NCBI RefSeq assembly: GCF_003732275.1
Contig: NZ_MOBM01000004.1
Location: 62,001-126,000 of the forward strand
Source: Pseudomonas frederiksbergensis
GTDB lineage: Bacteria; Pseudomonadota; Gammaproteobacteria; Pseudomonadales; Pseudomonadaceae
DNA length: 64,000 nt
Reading direction: 5' to 3'
The notes beneath the pieces are model-generated. The model saw nothing but the letters and a program-made list of their open reading frames with translations, searched no databases and was not told the origin of the DNA. Position 1 is the first letter of the stretch, and each line of letters begins with the position of its first letter. Both the position numbers and the translations under genes were made by a program. Below are positions 1-10,408 of the stretch, in pieces.

Positions 1-251
1 GTTCATCTGTGCTAGCATGCCTCGCTCGGGCGTTTGCAGGCTCCGGATGACCTTCAGTCCCGGTAGCGGCAGATGCGCGAATAACCCTGATTTGAATCCC
101 AGTCACTCTGGTTCGGTTTTCCGGTTGGCCGCAAGGCTCCTGCCGCTGTAAGGCAGGCGTTCGTTATTGAATGGCCTGGATCGGATCTTGTACTGGCTCA
201 TCCCAACCCACGTGACCTTTGGTAGGGGTCACCACTAGGAGAGGAGGCGCC
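1..251 (+). other. Leader region upstream of thrS
   Basis: I see no convincing gene here. The stretch would hold the thrS promoter and 5' leader. In E. coli the thrS leader folds into tRNA-like arms bound by ThrRS itself; I can see GC-rich inverted segments but cannot confirm such an operator by eye. A purine-rich AGGAGAGGAGG just before 252 is the ribosome binding site that fixes the thrS start. Confidence 0.4.
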
Positions 252-2174
252 ATGCCAACTATTACTCTTCCCGACGGCAGTCAACGTTCATTCGATCACC
301 CGGTTTCCGTAGCCGAGGTCGCCGCATCCATTGGTGCCGGTCTGGCCAAGGCCACCGTGGCCGGCAAGGTCAATGGCAAGCTGGTCGACGCCAGCGACAT
401 CATCAACAGCGATTCCACGCTGCAAATCATTACGCCAAAGGATGAAGAGGGGCTGGAGATCATTCGCCACTCTTGCGCCCACCTGGTTGGCCATGCAGTC
501 AAGCAGCTGTACCCGACGGCCAAGATGGTCATCGGTCCGGTCATCGACGAAGGCTTCTATTACGACATCGCCTTCGAGCGTCCTTTCACGCCGGATGACC
601 TGGCCGCCATCGAACAGCGCATGCAGCAGCTGATCGAGAAAGATTACGACGTGATCAAGAAAGTCACTCCGCGCGCCGAAGTGATCGAAGTGTTCAAGGC
701 CCGCGGCGAAGACTACAAGCTGCGCCTGGTCGAAGACATGCCGAACGAGCAGGCCATGGGCCTGTACTATCACGAAGAATACGTCGACATGTGTCGCGGT
801 CCGCACGTGCCGAACACGCGCTTCCTGAAATCCTTCAAGCTGACCAAGCTGTCCGGCGCCTACTGGCGTGGCGATGCCAAGAACGAGCAATTGCAGCGCG
901 TTTACGGCACCGCATGGGCGGACAAGAAGCAACTGGCGGCTTACATCCAGCGCATCGAAGAAGCCGAGAAGCGCGATCATCGCAAGATCGGCAAGCGTCT
1001 GGGCCTGTTCCACACCCAGGAAGAGTCGCCGGGCATGGTGTTCTGGCACCCGAACGGCTGGACTCTGTACCAGGTGCTCGAGCAGTACATGCGCAAGGTT
1101 CAGCGCGACAACGGTTACCTGGAGATCAAAACTCCACAAGTCGTTGACCGCAGCCTGTGGGAGAAATCCGGGCACTGGGCCAACTACGCCGACAACATGT
1201 TTACCACTCAGTCGGAAAATCGCGATTACGCCATCAAGCCGATGAACTGCCCTTGCCACGTGCAGGTGTTCAATCAGGGCCTGAAGAGCTACCGCGAGTT
1301 GCCGATGCGTCTGGCCGAGTTCGGTGCCTGCCACCGTAACGAGCCGTCGGGTGCACTGCACGGCATCATGCGCGTTCGCGCCTTCACTCAGGACGATGCT
1401 CACATCTTCTGTACTGAAGAGCAGATGCAGGCCGAATCCGCTGCGTTCATCAAGCTGACCATGGACGTTTATGCCGACTTCGGCTTCAAAGACGTCGAGA
1501 TGAAACTGTCCACTCGTCCGGAAAAACGCGTCGGTTCCGACGAGTTGTGGGATCGCGCCGAAGCTGCACTGGCTGCAGCCCTTGACAGCGCTGGCTTGCC
1601 GTACGATCTGCAGCCGGGTGAGGGTGCGTTCTACGGTCCGAAAATCGAGTTCTCGCTGAAAGATTGCCTCGGCCGCGTCTGGCAATGTGGTACCCTTCAG
1701 CTCGATTTTAACCTGCCTGTCCGTCTGGGAGCCGAATACGTCTCCGAAGACAACAGTCGCAAGCACCCGGTTATGTTGCACCGGGCGATCCTGGGTTCGT
1801 TCGAACGTTTCGTCGGAATCCTGATCGAGCACTACGAGGGTGCATTCCCCGCGTGGCTGGCTCCGACCCAGGCAGTGATCATGAATATCACTGATAAACA
1901 GGCTGATTTTGCCGCTGAGGTTGAAAAAACCCTCAATGAAAGCGGATTTCGTGCCAAGTCTGACTTGAGAAATGAAAAGATCGGCTTTAAAATCCGCGAG
2001 CATACTTTGCTCAAGGTTCCTTATCTCTTGGTTATCGGAGATCGGGAAGTCGAGATGCAGACTGTCGCTGTGCGTACTCGTGAAGGTGCTGACCTGGGCT
2101 CGATGCCCGTCGCCCAGTTCGCTGAGTTTCTCGCGCAAGCGGTTTCCCGGCGTGGTCGCCCAGATTCGGAGTAA
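252..2174 (+). CDS. thrS: Threonyl-tRNA synthetase
   Basis: Class II aminoacyl-tRNA synthetase that charges tRNA-Thr in the cytoplasm. The 640-residue product has the usual length. It begins with a TGS domain (about 1-65), followed by the editing domain with the HxxxH signature ([10 protein letters not shown]). The catalytic core shows the zinc-ligand region MNCPCH, motif 2 around [15 protein letters not shown] and motif 3 around [13 protein letters not shown], then a C-terminal anticodon-binding domain. An in-frame start at 219 exists, but the strong Shine-Dalgarno and family length favour 252. It is first in the thrS-infC-rpmI-rplT arrangement, and its stop codon overlaps the presumed infC start. 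Confidence 0.97.
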   Translation: MPTITLPDGSQRSFDHPVSVAEVAASIGAGLAKATVAGKVNGKLVDASDIINSDSTLQIITPKDEEGLEIIRHSCAHLVGHAVKQLYPTAKMVIGPVIDEGFYYDIAFERPFTPDDLAAIEQRMQQLIEKDYDVIKKVTPRAEVIEVFKARGEDYKLRLVEDMPNEQAMGLYYHEEYVDMCRGPHVPNTRFLKSFKLTKLSGAYWRGDAKNEQLQRVYGTAWADKKQLAAYIQRIEEAEKRDHRKIGKRLGLFHTQEESPGMVFWHPNGWTLYQVLEQYMRKVQRDNGYLEIKTPQVVDRSLWEKSGHWANYADNMFTTQSENRDYAIKPMNCPCHVQVFNQGLKSYRELPMRLAEFGACHRNEPSGALHGIMRVRAFTQDDAHIFCTEEQMQAESAAFIKLTMDVYADFGFKDVEMKLSTRPEKRVGSDELWDRAEAALAAALDSAGLPYDLQPGEGAFYGPKIEFSLKDCLGRVWQCGTLQLDFNLPVRLGAEYVSEDNSRKHPVMLHRAILGSFERFVGILIEHYEGAFPAWLAPTQAVIMNITDKQADFAAEVEKTLNESGFRAKSDLRNEKIGFKIREHTLLKVPYLLVIGDREVEMQTVAVRTREGADLGSMPVAQFAEFLAQAVSRRGRPDSE

Positions 2175-2725
2175 TTATTATTAAGCGTGAAATGAGACAA
2201 GATAAACGAGCTGCACCGAAAGCCCCGATCAACGAGAATATCTCGGCACGCGAGGTTCGGTTAATTGGAGCTGAAGGTGAACAGCTTGGGATTGTGTCAA
2301 TTGAAGACGCGCTTCTTAAGGCTGAAGAGGCCAAACTGGATTTGGTGGAAATTTCCGCCGATGCAGTACCCCCTGTTTGCAAACTGATGGACTACGGCAA
2401 ATCGATCTTCGAGAAGAAGAAGCAGATTGCCGCGGCCAAGAAAAACCAGAAGCAGATTCAGGTTAAAGAAATCAAGTTTCGTCCAGGGACGGAGGAAGGG
2501 GATTACCAGGTAAAACTGCGCAACCTGGTACGTTTCCTGAGTGATGGGGACAGGGCCAAGGTATCCTTGCGATTCCGCGGCCGTGAGATGGCCCACCAGG
2601 AGCTGGGGATGGAACTCCTCAAGCGAGTTGAAGGTGACTTGCTCGAGTACGGTTCGGTCGAACAGCATCCTAAGATGGAAGGACGCCAGCTGATCATGGT
2701 CATCGCCCCGAAAAAGAAGAAGTAA
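2174..2725 (+). CDS. infC: Translation initiation factor IF-3 (AUU start)
   Basis: IF-3 binds the 30S subunit, prevents premature joining of 50S and checks start-codon pairing. The protein shows the N-terminal domain ([15 protein letters not shown]), a Lys-rich linker and the C-terminal domain ([13 protein letters not shown]), ending in a Lys-rich tail. The first ATG is at 2192, but family members begin about six residues earlier. Three ATT codons in frame at 2174, 2177 and 2180 follow a GGAG. An AUU start, which IF-3 discriminates against, is the basis of infC autoregulation in E. coli. I chose 2174 (183 residues); which ATT is used is uncertain. It overlaps the thrS stop. Confidence 0.93.
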   Translation: MIIKREMRQDKRAAPKAPINENISAREVRLIGAEGEQLGIVSIEDALLKAEEAKLDLVEISADAVPPVCKLMDYGKSIFEKKKQIAAAKKNQKQIQVKEIKFRPGTEEGDYQVKLRNLVRFLSDGDRAKVSLRFRGREMAHQELGMELLKRVEGDLLEYGSVEQHPKMEGRQLIMVIAPKKKK

Positions 2726-2785
2726 TCAACAGGGCACGGCAGGCCTTGCGATTATGTTTATCAACTGAATGCGGAGTATCCGAAC

Positions 2786-2980
2786 ATGCCAAAGATGAAA
2801 ACTAAAAGTGGTGCTGCTAAGCGGTTTCTGAAAACTGCTAACGGTATCAAGCACAAGCACGCTTTCAAGAGCCACATCCTGACTAAAATGTCGACCAAGC
2901 GTAAGCGTCAACTGCGCGGTAGCAGCTTGCTGCATCCGTCTGACGTGGCAAAAGTCGAGCGCATGCTGCGCCTTCGTTAA
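2786..2980 (+). CDS. rpmI: 50S ribosomal protein L35
   Basis: Small basic ribosomal protein of 64 residues, matching bL35 in length and sequence ([20 protein letters not shown] at the start, a Lys/Arg-rich middle, ending RMLRLR). It belongs to the large subunit. It sits 60 bp after infC and 28 bp before rplT, the conserved infC-rpmI-rplT order. In E. coli translation of rpmI and rplT is repressed by L20 binding upstream; the same control is plausible here but is not shown by the sequence. Confidence 0.97.
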   Translation: MPKMKTKSGAAKRFLKTANGIKHKHAFKSHILTKMSTKRKRQLRGSSLLHPSDVAKVERMLRLR

Positions 2981-3008
2981 TTTTAGTCAAGAATAGAGGA
3001 AGTAACTC

Positions 3009-3365
3009 ATGGCTCGTGTAAAGCGTGGCGTCATTGCCCGTAAACGTCACAAAAAAATTCTGAAACTTGCTAAAGGCTACTACGGCGCTCGCTCGCGCGT
3101 ATTCCGTGTTGCCAAGCAAGCGGTAATCAAGGCAGGCCAATACGCCTACCGTGACCGTCGTCAGAAAAAACGTCAGTTCCGCGCTCTGTGGATCGCTCGT
3201 ATCAACGCTGGTGCACGTATCAACGGTCTGTCCTACAGCCGTTTCATCGCCGGCCTGAAAAAAGCGTCCATCGAGATCGACCGTAAGGTTCTGGCTGATC
3301 TGGCAGTGAACGAAAAAGCGGCGTTTGCTGCGATTGTCGAGAAAGCTAAAGCCACCTTGGCTTAA
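3009..3365 (+). CDS. rplT: 50S ribosomal protein L20
   Basis: Ribosomal protein bL20, 118 residues, binds 23S rRNA early in large-subunit assembly. The N-terminal arm is very basic ([20 protein letters not shown]) and the C-terminal globular half contains [20 protein letters not shown], both typical of the family. A Shine-Dalgarno (GAGGAAG) precedes the ATG. It closes the infC-rpmI-rplT group and is followed by two RNA hairpins, the second a convincing terminator. Confidence 0.97.
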   Translation: MARVKRGVIARKRHKKILKLAKGYYGARSRVFRVAKQAVIKAGQYAYRDRRQKKRQFRALWIARINAGARINGLSYSRFIAGLKKASIEIDRKVLADLAVNEKAAFAAIVEKAKATLA

Positions 3366-3384
3366 GTACCCCCGACAGTCACCC

Positions 3385-3404
3385 GGCCTCACCTCTGTGG
3401 GGCC
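3385..3404 (+). promoter_or_regulatory. GC-rich hairpin in the rplT-pheS gap
   Basis: An 8-bp stem (GGCCTCAC against GTGGGGCC, one G-U pair) closes a CTCT tetraloop. It is not followed by a U-run, so it is not itself a terminator. Lying just upstream of the terminator hairpin, it could be the 3' end of the rplT transcript or a competing structure in a pheST leader; this is inference. Confidence 0.45.
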
Positions 3405-3421
3405 AGGTGTTAAACGTCATA

Positions 3422-4491
<1,070 letters not shown>

Positions 4492-4517
4492 TCGTAACGA
4501 ATTCTTAGGAGAGCAGG

Positions 4518-6899
4518 ATGAAATTCAGTGAACAATGGCTGCGTGGCTGGGTAAGCCCGCAGGTAAGTCGCGACGAGTTGGTTGCTCGTCTGTCGATGGC
4601 CGGTCTTGAGGTCGATAGCGTTACGCCGGCCGCCGGCGAATTCAGTGGCGTGGTCGTGGGCGAGGTGCTGAGCACCGAGCAACACCCGGACGCCGACAAG
4701 TTGCGTGTTTGCCAGGTCAGCAGTGGCTCGGAGACTTTCCAGGTAGTGTGCGGTGCGCCAAACGTGCGCCCGGGCCTGAAGATTCCGTTCGCCATGATCG
4801 GTGCCGAACTACCAGGCGACTTCAAAATCAAGAAAGCCAAGCTGCGTGGCGTTGAATCCAACGGCATGCTGTGCTCCCAGGCCGAGCTGCAAATCGGCGA
4901 AGGCAACGATGGCCTGATGGAATTGCCGGCCGATGCGCCGGTCGGTCAGGACATTCGTGAGTACCTGAGCCTTGACGACGCCAGCATCGAGGTCGATCTG
5001 ACTCCGAACCGCGGTGACTGCCTGTCGCTGGCCGGTCTGGCCCGCGAAGTCGGCGCGCTTTATGCTGCCCCGGTCGTGCGCCCGGTGATTGCCAGCGTTC
5101 CGGCCGTGCATGATGAAGTGCGTTCGATTGAAGTACTGGCACCGGCCGCGTGCCCGCGTTACCTGGGTCGCGTGATCCGTAACGTCGACCTGTCCAAGCC
5201 TACGCCGCTGTGGATGGTCGAGCGTCTGCGTCGTGCCGACGTGCGCAGCATCGACGCCGCCGTCGACATCACCAACTATGTGATGCTGGAACTGGGTCAA
5301 CCGCTGCACGCGTTCGACCTCGCCGAAATCAATGGCGGCATCCGCGTACGCATGGCTGAAGAAGGCGAGAAGCTGGTTCTGCTTGATGGTCAGGAAGTCA
5401 GCCTGCGTAGCGATACGCTGGTGATTGCAGACCACACCCGTGCCTTGGCTATCGCCGGCGTCATGGGTGGCGAGCACAGCGGCGTCAACACCGCGACCAC
5501 TCGCGATATTTTCCTGGAAAGCGCGTTCTTCGACCAGATTGCTGTCGCTGGCAAGGCTCGTTCCTACGGCCTGCACACCGATGCCTCGCACCGCTACGAG
5601 CGTGGCGTGGATTGGCAACTGGCCCGTGAAGCCATGGAACGTGCCACTGGCCTGCTGCTGGACATCACTGGTGGTGACGCGGGTCCGATTATCGAGACCG
5701 TCAGCGAGCAGCACCTGCCATCAATCGCGCCGATCACCCTGCGTGCCCAGCGCATTACTCAGATGCTGGGTATGGAAATGGATTCGGCCGAAGTCGAGCG
5801 TCTGCTCAGCGCCTTGGGCCTGACCATTTCTGCCGATGGGGCAGGGCAGTGGCGCGTTGAAGTGCCAAGCTTCCGTTTCGATATCAGCCTGGAAGTCGAC
5901 CTGATCGAAGAGCTGGCCCGTCTGTACGGTTACAACCGTCTGCCGGTTCGCTACCCGCAAGCCCGTCTGGCGCCGCAAGCCAAGGCCGAAGCGCGCAGTG
6001 ATCTGCCTGAACTGCGTCGCCTGCTGGTGGCTCGTGGTTATCAGGAAGCGATCACTTACAGCTTCATCGATCCGAAACAATTCGAGTTGTTTAATCCGGG
6101 TGTCGAGCCGCTGCTGCTGGCCAACCCGATTTCCAACGACATGGCTGCCATGCGTTCGTCCCTGTGGCCTGGTCTGGTCAAGGCGCTTCAGCACAACCTG
6201 AACCGTCAACAGGATCGCGTCCGTCTGTTCGAAAGCGGCCTGCGCTTCGTCGGTCAGCTGGAAGGCCTGAAGCAAGAGCCGATGCTGGCAGGTGTGGTGT
6301 GCGGTAGCCGTCTGCCGGAAGGCTGGGCACAAGGTCGCGATGTCGTGGATTTCTTCGACGTCAAAGCCGATGTGGAAGCGGTACTGGGCTTTGCCGGTGC
6401 ACTGGATTCGTTCACATTCGTACCGGGCAAACACCCTGCGTTGCACCCGGGTCAAACCGCGCGCATCGAACGTGAAGGCCGTTTGGTAGGTTTCGTTGGC
6501 GCGATTCACCCTGAATTGTCGAAAACCCTCGGTCTCGACCGTCCGGTCTTTGTTTTCGAGCTGGTTCTGGCCGAAGTGGCTTCGGGCAAAATGCCTAAAT
6601 TCCAGGAGTTATCGCGCTTTCCTGAAGTGCGTCGTGACCTTGCACTGCTGGCGGATAAAGACGTTGCGGCCACAGCTGTGCTGGACGTAATCCGTGAAAA
6701 TGCAGGTGAATGGCTGACAGACCTCAGGTTATTTGACGTGTATCAGGGTAAAGGCATTGATCCGCATAGAAAAAGCCTTGCAGTTGGCTTGACCTGGCAG
6801 CATCCATCGCGCACTCTTAATGACGATGAGGTGAATACCACGACGCAAAACATCCTCACCTCGCTCGAACAAAGGTTGAACGCCACGTTAAGGAAGTGA
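4518..6899 (+). CDS. pheT: Phenylalanyl-tRNA synthetase beta subunit
   Basis: Structural and editing subunit of PheRS, 793 residues as usual. A tRNA-binding OB-fold domain (about 40-150, GVVVGEVLSTEQHPDADKL), the B3/B4 editing region (LTPNRGDCLSLAGLAREVGAL), the B5 domain, a degenerate synthetase core and the C-terminal anticodon-binding FDX-ACB domain (RFPEVRRDLALLAD) are seen in order. AGGAGAG precedes the start. It is followed after three bases by ihfA, the standard pheST-ihfA operon. Confidence 0.97.
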   Translation: MKFSEQWLRGWVSPQVSRDELVARLSMAGLEVDSVTPAAGEFSGVVVGEVLSTEQHPDADKLRVCQVSSGSETFQVVCGAPNVRPGLKIPFAMIGAELPGDFKIKKAKLRGVESNGMLCSQAELQIGEGNDGLMELPADAPVGQDIREYLSLDDASIEVDLTPNRGDCLSLAGLAREVGALYAAPVVRPVIASVPAVHDEVRSIEVLAPAACPRYLGRVIRNVDLSKPTPLWMVERLRRADVRSIDAAVDITNYVMLELGQPLHAFDLAEINGGIRVRMAEEGEKLVLLDGQEVSLRSDTLVIADHTRALAIAGVMGGEHSGVNTATTRDIFLESAFFDQIAVAGKARSYGLHTDASHRYERGVDWQLAREAMERATGLLLDITGGDAGPIIETVSEQHLPSIAPITLRAQRITQMLGMEMDSAEVERLLSALGLTISADGAGQWRVEVPSFRFDISLEVDLIEELARLYGYNRLPVRYPQARLAPQAKAEARSDLPELRRLLVARGYQEAITYSFIDPKQFELFNPGVEPLLLANPISNDMAAMRSSLWPGLVKALQHNLNRQQDRVRLFESGLRFVGQLEGLKQEPMLAGVVCGSRLPEGWAQGRDVVDFFDVKADVEAVLGFAGALDSFTFVPGKHPALHPGQTARIEREGRLVGFVGAIHPELSKTLGLDRPVFVFELVLAEVASGKMPKFQELSRFPEVRRDLALLADKDVAATAVLDVIRENAGEWLTDLRLFDVYQGKGIDPHRKSLAVGLTWQHPSRTLNDDEVNTTTQNILTSLEQRLNATLRK

Positions 6900-6902
6900 C
6901 GT

Positions 6903-7205
6903 ATGGGGGCTTTGACGAAAGCTGAGATGGCGGAACGTCTGTATGAAGAGCTGGGCCTGAACAAGCGGGAGGCCAAGGAATTGGTCGAACTGTTTTTTGA
7001 AGAAATCAGGCACGCTCTTGAAGACAACGAACAAGTCAAATTGTCCGGTTTCGGCAATTTCGACCTTCGGGACAAACGCCAGCGGCCTGGCCGCAATCCG
7101 AAAACGGGAGAAGAAATCCCGATCACGGCTCGCCGTGTGGTCACCTTTCGTCCAGGGCAGAAGTTGAAGGCCCGAGTTGAGGCTTATGCTGGAACCAAGT
7201 CATAA
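6903..7205 (+). CDS. ihfA: Integration host factor alpha subunit
   Basis: DNA-bending protein of the HU/IHF family, forming a heterodimer with IhfB. It acts in recombination, transcription and phage integration. The 100-residue product carries the family signature ([19 protein letters not shown]) with the intercalating proline, and a C-terminal helix. The start lies 3 bp after the pheT stop, with AAGGAAG as ribosome binding site inside the end of pheT. Its last codons overlap the start of the next gene, so translation is probably coupled. Confidence 0.96.
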   Translation: MGALTKAEMAERLYEELGLNKREAKELVELFFEEIRHALEDNEQVKLSGFGNFDLRDKRQRPGRNPKTGEEIPITARRVVTFRPGQKLKARVEAYAGTKS

Positions 7206-7542
7206 CGACGAGCTACCCGTCATCCCGGGCAAACGCTACTTCACCATTGGTGAAGTCAGCGAGCTATGTGCGGTAAAACCGCACGTGCTGCGCTACTGGG
7301 AGCAGGAGTTTCCTCAACTCAACCCCGTCAAACGCCGCGGAAACCGCCGGTATTATCAGCGCCAGGACGTGCTGATGATCCGGCAGATCCGCGCGCTTCT
7401 TTACGATCAGGGGTTTACCATCGGCGGCGCACGCTTGCGTTTGTCCGGCGATGAAGCCAAAGACGACACCACCCAATACAAACAAATGATCCGCCAGATG
7501 ATCGCCGAGCTTGAAGATGTTCTGGTGGTGCTCAAGAAATAA
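7186..7542 (+). CDS. MerR-family transcriptional regulator
   Basis: A 118-residue MerR-type DNA-binding protein. The winged helix-turn-helix ([30 protein letters not shown]) and wing ([13 protein letters not shown]) are clear. The C-terminal half is a short helix rich in polar residues, without the metal-binding Cys of metal sensors. An alternative ATG at 7177 exists; 7186 matches the protein as I remember it from this locus in pseudomonads. It overlaps the end of ihfA by 20 bp in another frame. Its ligand and targets are unknown. Confidence 0.9.
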   Translation: MLEPSHNDELPVIPGKRYFTIGEVSELCAVKPHVLRYWEQEFPQLNPVKRRGNRRYYQRQDVLMIRQIRALLYDQGFTIGGARLRLSGDEAKDDTTQYKQMIRQMIAELEDVLVVLKK

Positions 7543-7631
7543 ATTCCTGCTTTTAAATACTTCCAGTTTTCAAAAGCTTGCGATATATTCTTGAGCGTTC
7601 CTCGAGATGAGGAACAGGTTTCACGCCTAGT

Positions 7632-7708
7632 CGGGGCGTAGCGCAGTCCGGTAGCGCACTAGCATGGGGTGCTAGGGGTCGAGTGTTCGAATCACTCCGT
7701 CCCGACCA
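7632..7708 (+). tRNA. tRNA-Pro (anticodon GGG)
   Basis: A 77-nt cloverleaf including an encoded CCA. The acceptor stem CGGGGCG pairs with CGTCCCG (one G-U). The anticodon stem CTAGC/GCTAG encloses the loop ATGGGGT, giving anticodon GGG. The T-loop TTCGAAT is present. It is followed by a terminator and by a decayed integrase, so its 3' end was probably an integration site. I did not see a second copy of the tRNA 3' end in this window that could serve as attR. Confidence 0.96.
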
Positions 7709-7714
7709 TATTTT

Positions 7715-8130
7715 TCAATGACTTAGGCCAATGTTCACAGCATTGGCCTTTTTCATGTGCGTGACATTTGCGTGACTTCTCGATTTTTCACGCCTGTTTC
7801 CTCTCCAAGTCTCCAAGATTGTCAGCGCCGGTTCACGCGAATCGGCTGCTGATACCATGTTGGCAACTGGTGCTGCCGTTCTTGTGCTGAGCAAAGCTTT
7901 CCGGTCTTCCTCGGTCACACAGCGGCATGCAAGCCCCTACCGAAAGAACGCTTGAGGTTGTGAATGCGGATTCTCAAAAGTCCGTCATGCGCTGGCCTCA
8001 AGTACTTTTCCTGGCACTTCTTCGCCGCCCTGATCCACGCCTTCTCCGAGGCCGAGTCATTCATGCAGTGAACTGTCATTTCATTTTCCTCGCCATCCAC
8101 TCTCCGCTGTTTGCCTAGGGCGTGGAAGGG
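7715..8130 (-). pseudogene. Decayed tyrosine integrase next to tRNA-Pro
   Basis: Two out-of-frame pieces on the minus strand together resemble the C-terminal catalytic part of a phage or island integrase. The upstream piece reads RIRIHNLKRSFGRGLHAAV, recalling the common HDLKHTFGRRLRAAGV block that holds the HxxR active-site motif, and stops at once. The next piece, in another frame, continues VTEEDRKALL, then NMVSAADSREPALTIL, but lacks the stretch that would carry the LGH motif and the catalytic tyrosine. The N-terminal half is missing. It points to an old integration at the tRNA 3' end. Confidence 0.7.
7726..7753 (+). terminator. Intrinsic terminator after tRNA-Pro
   Basis: An 8-bp stem GGCCAATG/CATTGGCC with a seven-base loop is followed directly by TTTTT, 18 bp downstream of the tRNA. 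It overlaps the 3' end of the integrase remnant on the other strand. Confidence 0.88.
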
Positions 8131-8210
8131 AGAGCGGGTGGTATTGGACGACTGAAGAGGGCGGGAGAACAAAAAAGAGCAGATGGCCGGACCTATTAGG
8201 CACTGGTGAT

Positions 8211-8399
8211 CCAGGGTGCCTAAGTACCCTGGAACCAGTCGATGCCGGAAATGGTGCAGGCTGCGGCGCCGCTCTCGAGTTTGGCCTGCGACACCTTTGT
8301 TTTGCCTGCATTGATCTTTGAGTTGGCCACAACGTTGGAGATAGGCACAACTCTTACACGGTAGACAGCGGCAGGCTCTGATCCTCTTGCCAGTATCGG
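8211..8399 (-). pseudogene. Fragment of an unrecognised protein with hairpin at its end
   Basis: One minus-strand frame gives about 60 residues of protein-like sequence (PAAVYRVRVVPISNVVANSK to ISGIDWFQGT) ending in TAG at 8220-8222. An in-frame TAG at 8400-8402 cuts it off upstream and no good start follows, so it is probably the 3' remnant of a larger gene. A stem CCAGGGT/ACCCTGG (8211-8232), extended by outer complementary bases, overlaps the stop and may be its terminator. Function unknown. Confidence 0.35.
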
Positions 8400-8515
8400 C
8401 TAAATGGTCATTTTTTTGATCCGGGCGCTGAGGGGATCGCACGGCTTGAACCTTCTCAAATGAGGTGCAATCAAACGAGTACAGCGTCAGGTTCTGCCTG
8501 TCTGGAGATAATCAA

Positions 8516-8659
8516 ATGAAACGCACAACTGCATTAATTCTGGTGGTATTAGCAACCCTGCTGCTCGGTGGCTGCTGGCCGTATTGGCATGACCGTGATG
8601 GTCATCGACATGATCATGGTCGCTACCATGGTGGTGGTCAGGAATACCACCGGTATTAG
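8516..8659 (+). CDS. Small His/Asp-rich lipoprotein
   Basis: A 47-residue protein with a basic start, a hydrophobic stretch (ALILVVLATLLLGGC) and a lipobox LGGC, so it should be lipidated after cleavage. The mature part of about 23 residues is rich in His, Asp and Tyr (WHDRDGHRHDHGRYHGGG) and might bind metal; that is inference. GGAGA lies eight bases before the ATG. It has no operon partner; the neighbours are remnants. Confidence 0.75.
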   Translation: MKRTTALILVVLATLLLGGCWPYWHDRDGHRHDHGRYHGGGQEYHRY

Positions 8660-8781
8660 CATGTAGGAGAGCCAGGATGGACTGCCATGCTTGATCACTT
8701 GCAGAGCGCCGTTTTGTTGATGGAAGGAGGCCTGTACTCAACCCAAGTTACAAAAAGAACGCTGCTGACCCTGCGACAGGG

Positions 8782-9399
8782 TCAGGCATGCATGCTGCTC
8801 AGATACTCAAATAACTTGGTCGCTTCCGGGGCCAGTGGTGTCTGACTGTTGGCCCCCACGAACAAGGTGCGGTAAGCCCAGTCATCACTCAAATCGACAG
8901 CAACCAGGCGGGTACCGAGCAATTCGGCACGCACGGATGACAACGGCAAGATCCCGATACCCAAGCCTGCTTCGATCATGCGACAGATGCCGTCGAAGCT
9001 GCTGACCTGAATTCGAACCTTGAGGATCTTGCCCGCACTCACGGCGGCATCGGTGATTCTGCGTAGCAACGAACTTCCTTGGTTAAGCGCCACATAATCA
9101 AAGTCAAGCGTATCGGCGAAGGACACGCTGCGCTCACTGGCCAGTTCATGGCCGACGGGCACCAGGAGCACGAGTCGGTCATCAGGGTAGGGCAGTTTGT
9201 ACAGGCCCTCAGCCGGTACGTTATCGGCAAAAATGCCGATATCGGCACGCCCGTTCTCCACGGCTTGAATAATGGGTTCGCTGAGTGCTTCTTCCAGCCA
9301 TGGGTGCAGCTCCTGGGTTCGGGCCGACGGCACCTGTTTTTCCAGGCCGGCGACATGGTCGGGAATCGGGTGCAGGTCCAGGCGTTTGCTTGTCCTGCG
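8782..9399 (-). pseudogene. LysR-type regulator, effector domain only
   Basis: The frame encodes the LysR substrate-binding domain (EEALSEPIIQAVENGRADIGIF, then RMIEAGLGIGILP and RLVAVDLSDDWAYRTLFV) but no helix-turn-helix. Upstream the frame is closed by TGA at 9400-9402, and no winged helix is found in the other frames nearby. So the DNA-binding half, about 90 residues, has been lost and the gene is very likely dead. Confidence 0.75.
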
Positions 9400-9471
9400 T
9401 CATCGCGAGCAAAACGGCGGTTTCTTGTTGAGTACTTGTGGCATGGATCATCGACACAACACGTAGGTGTA

Positions 9472-9636
9472 TCAGATTCGCTTGCTCTCATTGTATGAAC
9501 GACTGCGAGATTGATCACGCATGCCCTTTTGGCGGTATTGCCAGTGAGTATGAATAACATGAGCGATCACAATTAAAGCGATCAATGCCATGACGATGTA
9601 AAGCGTAATCAGGCCAGCACCTTCGTGCGAGAACAT
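9472..9636 (-). CDS. 54-residue single-pass membrane protein
   Basis: A short gene: Met-Phe-Ser-His start, one strong membrane segment (LITLYIVMALIALIVIAHVI, about residues 9-28), then a basic, Ser/Arg-rich tail (YRQKGMRDQSRSRSYNESK). AGGAG lies eight bases before the ATG, which supports real translation. The charge pattern suggests the tail faces the cytoplasm. I do not recognise the family. It stands between the LysR remnant and a lipoprotein gene on the same strand. Confidence 0.6.
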   Translation of the reverse strand: MFSHEGAGLITLYIVMALIALIVIAHVIHTHWQYRQKGMRDQSRSRSYNESKRI

Positions 9637-9834
9637 TGTGGGTTACTCCTGTACTCACTATGTCGGAACCTGCAGACTAGACGCATCGAATAATGTTTTC
9701 GATGAACGTATGTTCATCCTCGGGTGCGTCAATTGTGCTATGGCGAGATTCGCCAAACTGGTCGATTTCAGATGTCTTGGCTGACTCCTCACGGTAGCAT
9801 CTGCAACCATCGCTCAATATATCCGCAGAAAAAC

Positions 9835-10293
9835 CTACATGATCACTACAAATTTCTTAGACTGACAAACAAACAGCGTATTTTTTTCTGGAATATGCAG
9901 AGTGACTCCGTAGGTCCCTGGCGCTAACGACGAAGTATCTAAAATGAAATTAAACCCAGAATTAGTTAGTTCCTTGTTGTTGTACGCCTTAGCTATATCA
10001 GGGCGGTCAATTCGCACAGGATCCTTGGTAATTATTGGTTCGCCTTTTGCGCCAGTTAATTGAATTTGCAGATCTTGCGCTGTAATGTGTTTGGACTCGT
10101 TAAACGCCCAGCCATTGATTTCAACTCTACCCGGCTTAACATATACAATAGCGTCAGGTTTGCCGGCAATGAAATCCACGAAGCATTTATCCGTGCCGTA
10201 CTTGGTTACGGTTTTGTTTTCAACGTTATCGTTGCAGCCTGATAGAAATACCGCTGTCATAGCCATAAAGCCCACCGCACTGATCTTGTTCAT
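9835..10293 (-). CDS. Lipoprotein of unknown function
   Basis: A 152-residue predicted lipoprotein: signal MNKISAVGFMAMTAVFLSGC with lipobox LSGC, then a mature domain of about 132 residues with alternating hydrophobic strands suggestive of a beta-sandwich (IVYVKPGRVEINGWAFNES and TYGVTLHIPEKNTLFVC). AGGAAATT precedes the start. The gene is clearly more AT-rich than the core genes, consistent with acquired DNA. No catalytic motif is evident. It lies between remnants and the phage lysis genes. Confidence 0.7.
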   Translation of the reverse strand: MNKISAVGFMAMTAVFLSGCNDNVENKTVTKYGTDKCFVDFIAGKPDAIVYVKPGRVEINGWAFNESKHITAQDLQIQLTGAKGEPIITKDPVRIDRPDIAKAYNNKELTNSGFNFILDTSSLAPGTYGVTLHIPEKNTLFVCQSKKFVVIM

Positions 10294-10408
10294 AATTTCC
10301 TGTTGATTGTCGAAGTCTGAAAGCGGCTCATTCTACGTCAACCCATTCAATTTGGCTGTCTTTTAGGATGGACTTTCGATCCCGCTAGGGAATGTAAAAG
10401 GAGGTCGT

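Noticed and set aside
288..2138. Very long open frame antisense to thrS
   Set aside because: It mirrors the codon bias of thrS; its protein shows no family features. Similar antisense frames opposite pheS, pheT and the MFS genes were left out for the same reason.
8081..8442. Two overlapping minus-strand frames as genes
   Set aside because: They cross the integrase remnant and another fragment in the wrong frame; only the short protein-like pieces were kept as remnants.
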